NCBI GenBank assembly: GCA_964439935.1
Contig: CAYTPW010000005.1
Location: 107,887-171,886, forward strand
Direction of reading: 5' to 3'
Source: JABMQW01 sp964439935
GTDB taxonomy: Bacteria; Fidelibacterota; Marinisomatia; Marinisomatales; TCS56
DNA: 64,000 bases
A program made the translations under genes and the position numbers. The notes beneath the pieces are model-generated. The model made no database searches. It worked only from the letters and a program-made list of their open reading frames with translations, and had not been told where the DNA came from. Shown piece after piece: positions 62,646 through 64,000 of the stretch (position 1 is the stretch's first letter; each line of letters starts with the position of its first letter).

Positions 62646-63884
62646 ATGGTAAAATTGAAAAATGTTAAATTTTTTCTTGTTGACGATGATCCCGGTGTAA
62701 TCGAGATTATCACCCAGTATCTAAAAGAGGCAAATGCAGAAATTGAAAGTACAATCTCAAGCACCAATGCGTTTGAAATGATTGTAGCTCAAAAACCTGA
62801 TTGCGTAATCTTGGATATAATGATGCCCGAACTGGATGGCTTGGAGCTGTGCCGGCGATTACGTCAAGAACCTAATCTGGATGATATGAAAATTGTATTC
62901 TTATCTGGAAAGTCTTATGAATTCGACCGCAACCGTGCGTTCAAATTCGGAGCTAATGGTTTCTTCCAAAAACCAATTAAGGATTCAAATGAATTTATTG
63001 ACGATTTAAAACACATTCTTGATGATAAACCTGAACTTCAATTTTGGGGTGTTCGGGGTACATTGCCTGTATCAGGAGCAGATGTATTGAAATATGGCGG
63101 TTATACCAATTGCGTATCGATTAATTTTCCATGCAATAATTTATTTATCTTTGACGCTGGCACCGGAATAAAACTGCTGTCCAATCATTTGATGAAAACG
63201 CATCATGGCCCCATTTCCGCTAAGATATTTATTTCCCATCCTCATTGGGATCATATAAATGCTTTACCGTTCTTTTCCCCGCTCTATATCCCCGGTAATG
63301 AATTTGAGATTTGTGGTCCTTCACATGGTGATATTACTATGCGTGAACTGATCTCAGCGCAAATGGATGGTGTTTACTTTCCGATTCGGATAAAAGAATT
63401 TGCCGCAAGGGTGTATTTTCGTGATTTAAAAGAGCAGGAAATCGAGATCGATCAAATTAAAATTAAAACAATGCTGTTAACGCATCCCGGATATTGCCTG
63501 GGCTATCGGCTGGAATATATGGATACGGTTATTTGTTATGTGACCGACAATGAATTGTTCCCTGAGACGAGTCCCTATTATAACCTGGATTATTTTGAAA
63601 AATTGTCCCAGTTTATTGATTCAGCCGATTATTTGATCACCGACTGTACTTATAGTGATAAAGAATACAACAGTAAAATCAACTGGGGGCATTCCTCGGT
63701 GAGTCCTGTAATTCGATTGGCAGATCATGCGAAAGTTAAAAAAATATTCCTTTACCATCACGATCCTGACCAGAATGATCAAGATATCGATGAAAAATTA
63801 AGCGCTGCAAATGTTATATTGAATGAACTGGGTTCTAAAACCATCTGTATCGTTCCTAAAGAGAAACAGCACTTTGTTTTATAA
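62646..63884 (+). CDS. Response regulator with metallo-beta-lactamase-fold output domain
   Basis: Residues 1-125 are a receiver (VDDD, phospho-acceptor Asp in VILDIMMP, FLSGKS, FQKPI). Residues 135-412 are an MBL-fold hydrolase with the metal motif SHPHWDH, GVRGT start, a later TH in LLTHPG, VTDNE and a final YHHDP. Relatives include tRNase Z-like and cyclic-nucleotide phosphodiesterases, so it may cut a phosphodiester signal when phosphorylated. Substrate is unknown. It stands alone at the window's right end. Confidence 0.88.
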   Translation: MVKLKNVKFFLVDDDPGVIEIITQYLKEANAEIESTISSTNAFEMIVAQKPDCVILDIMMPELDGLELCRRLRQEPNLDDMKIVFLSGKSYEFDRNRAFKFGANGFFQKPIKDSNEFIDDLKHILDDKPELQFWGVRGTLPVSGADVLKYGGYTNCVSINFPCNNLFIFDAGTGIKLLSNHLMKTHHGPISAKIFISHPHWDHINALPFFSPLYIPGNEFEICGPSHGDITMRELISAQMDGVYFPIRIKEFAARVYFRDLKEQEIEIDQIKIKTMLLTHPGYCLGYRLEYMDTVICYVTDNELFPETSPYYNLDYFEKLSQFIDSADYLITDCTYSDKEYNSKINWGHSSVSPVIRLADHAKVKKIFLYHHDPDQNDQDIDEKLSAANVILNELGSKTICIVPKEKQHFVL

Positions 63885-64000
63885 CAGCGCGGAGCAATTA
63901 GGCTTATAGCATTCAGATTGAAACACTGAAGTTTCCACATATTTAATTGGAGTATTTAATGAATGCAATTTTGCTAAAATATCCTTAATTTTTGTAAGAA

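Overview
The window looks like a chromosomal segment of a Gram-negative, AT-leaning bacterium of the FCB/Marinimicrobia-Calditrichota sort. That placement is inferred from gene style only: a dockerin-like C-terminus, a lipobox lipoprotein, outer-membrane secretin and beta-barrel genes, GspG-like pseudopilins, and tRNA genes mostly without an encoded CCA. No rRNA, phage, insertion sequence or CRISPR array is visible.

Layout. 1-3457: signalling genes (hybrid kinase with Tyr at the phospho-His position, PleD-like diguanylate cyclase, Hpt protein). 3607-8400: a huge secreted CapA-type protein with PKD and dockerin modules. 8502-15265: polytopic membrane proteins, two of them of the membrane-fused spermidine-synthase type. 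15330-24503: five prepilin-like genes in a row, three of 530-550 residues and one of 1045, sharing an unrecognised repeated module and bracketed by two small paralogous membrane proteins. 24834-28153: two PilT/PilU ATPases and a GspF-like protein. 28164-33170: O-antigen-ligase/TPR protein, TMTC-like protein and a LamG protein. 33303-49047: a nearly complete type IV pilus locus on the minus strand, transcribed merR-like, exeA-like, pilM-pilN fusion, pilO, pilP (interrupted by an in-frame amber), pilQ, pilT, LysM protein, two receivers, pilD, pilB, pilR-like, pilC, pilA. A sigma-54-type promoter precedes pilA and a terminator follows it. 49412-64000: mixed plus-strand region with four tRNAs, sirtuin, SUI1/YciH, a probable selenoprotein operon, GIY-YIG genes next to tRNA-Gly, macro-domain protein, ParA, CorC-like protein, surface protein, E2-like acyltransferase, GltS and a receiver-MBL protein.

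How it works together. Most of the first 49 kb concerns the cell surface: making, powering, anchoring and probably glycosylating type IV pili or a related pseudopilus, with phosphorelay and c-di-GMP control nearby. The clearest recoding event is at 50970-52127: a UshA-like lipoprotein read through an in-frame UGA followed at once by a hairpin with a GGUCU apical loop, the bacterial SECIS hallmark. It is translationally coupled to a rhodanese and a MauE/DoxX-type membrane protein. The most novel-looking items are the giant pseudopilin family with its repeated domain, the PilM-PilN fusion with a roughly 520-residue acidic extension, and small covarying hairpin elements that start at the discriminator base of both tRNA-Ser genes.
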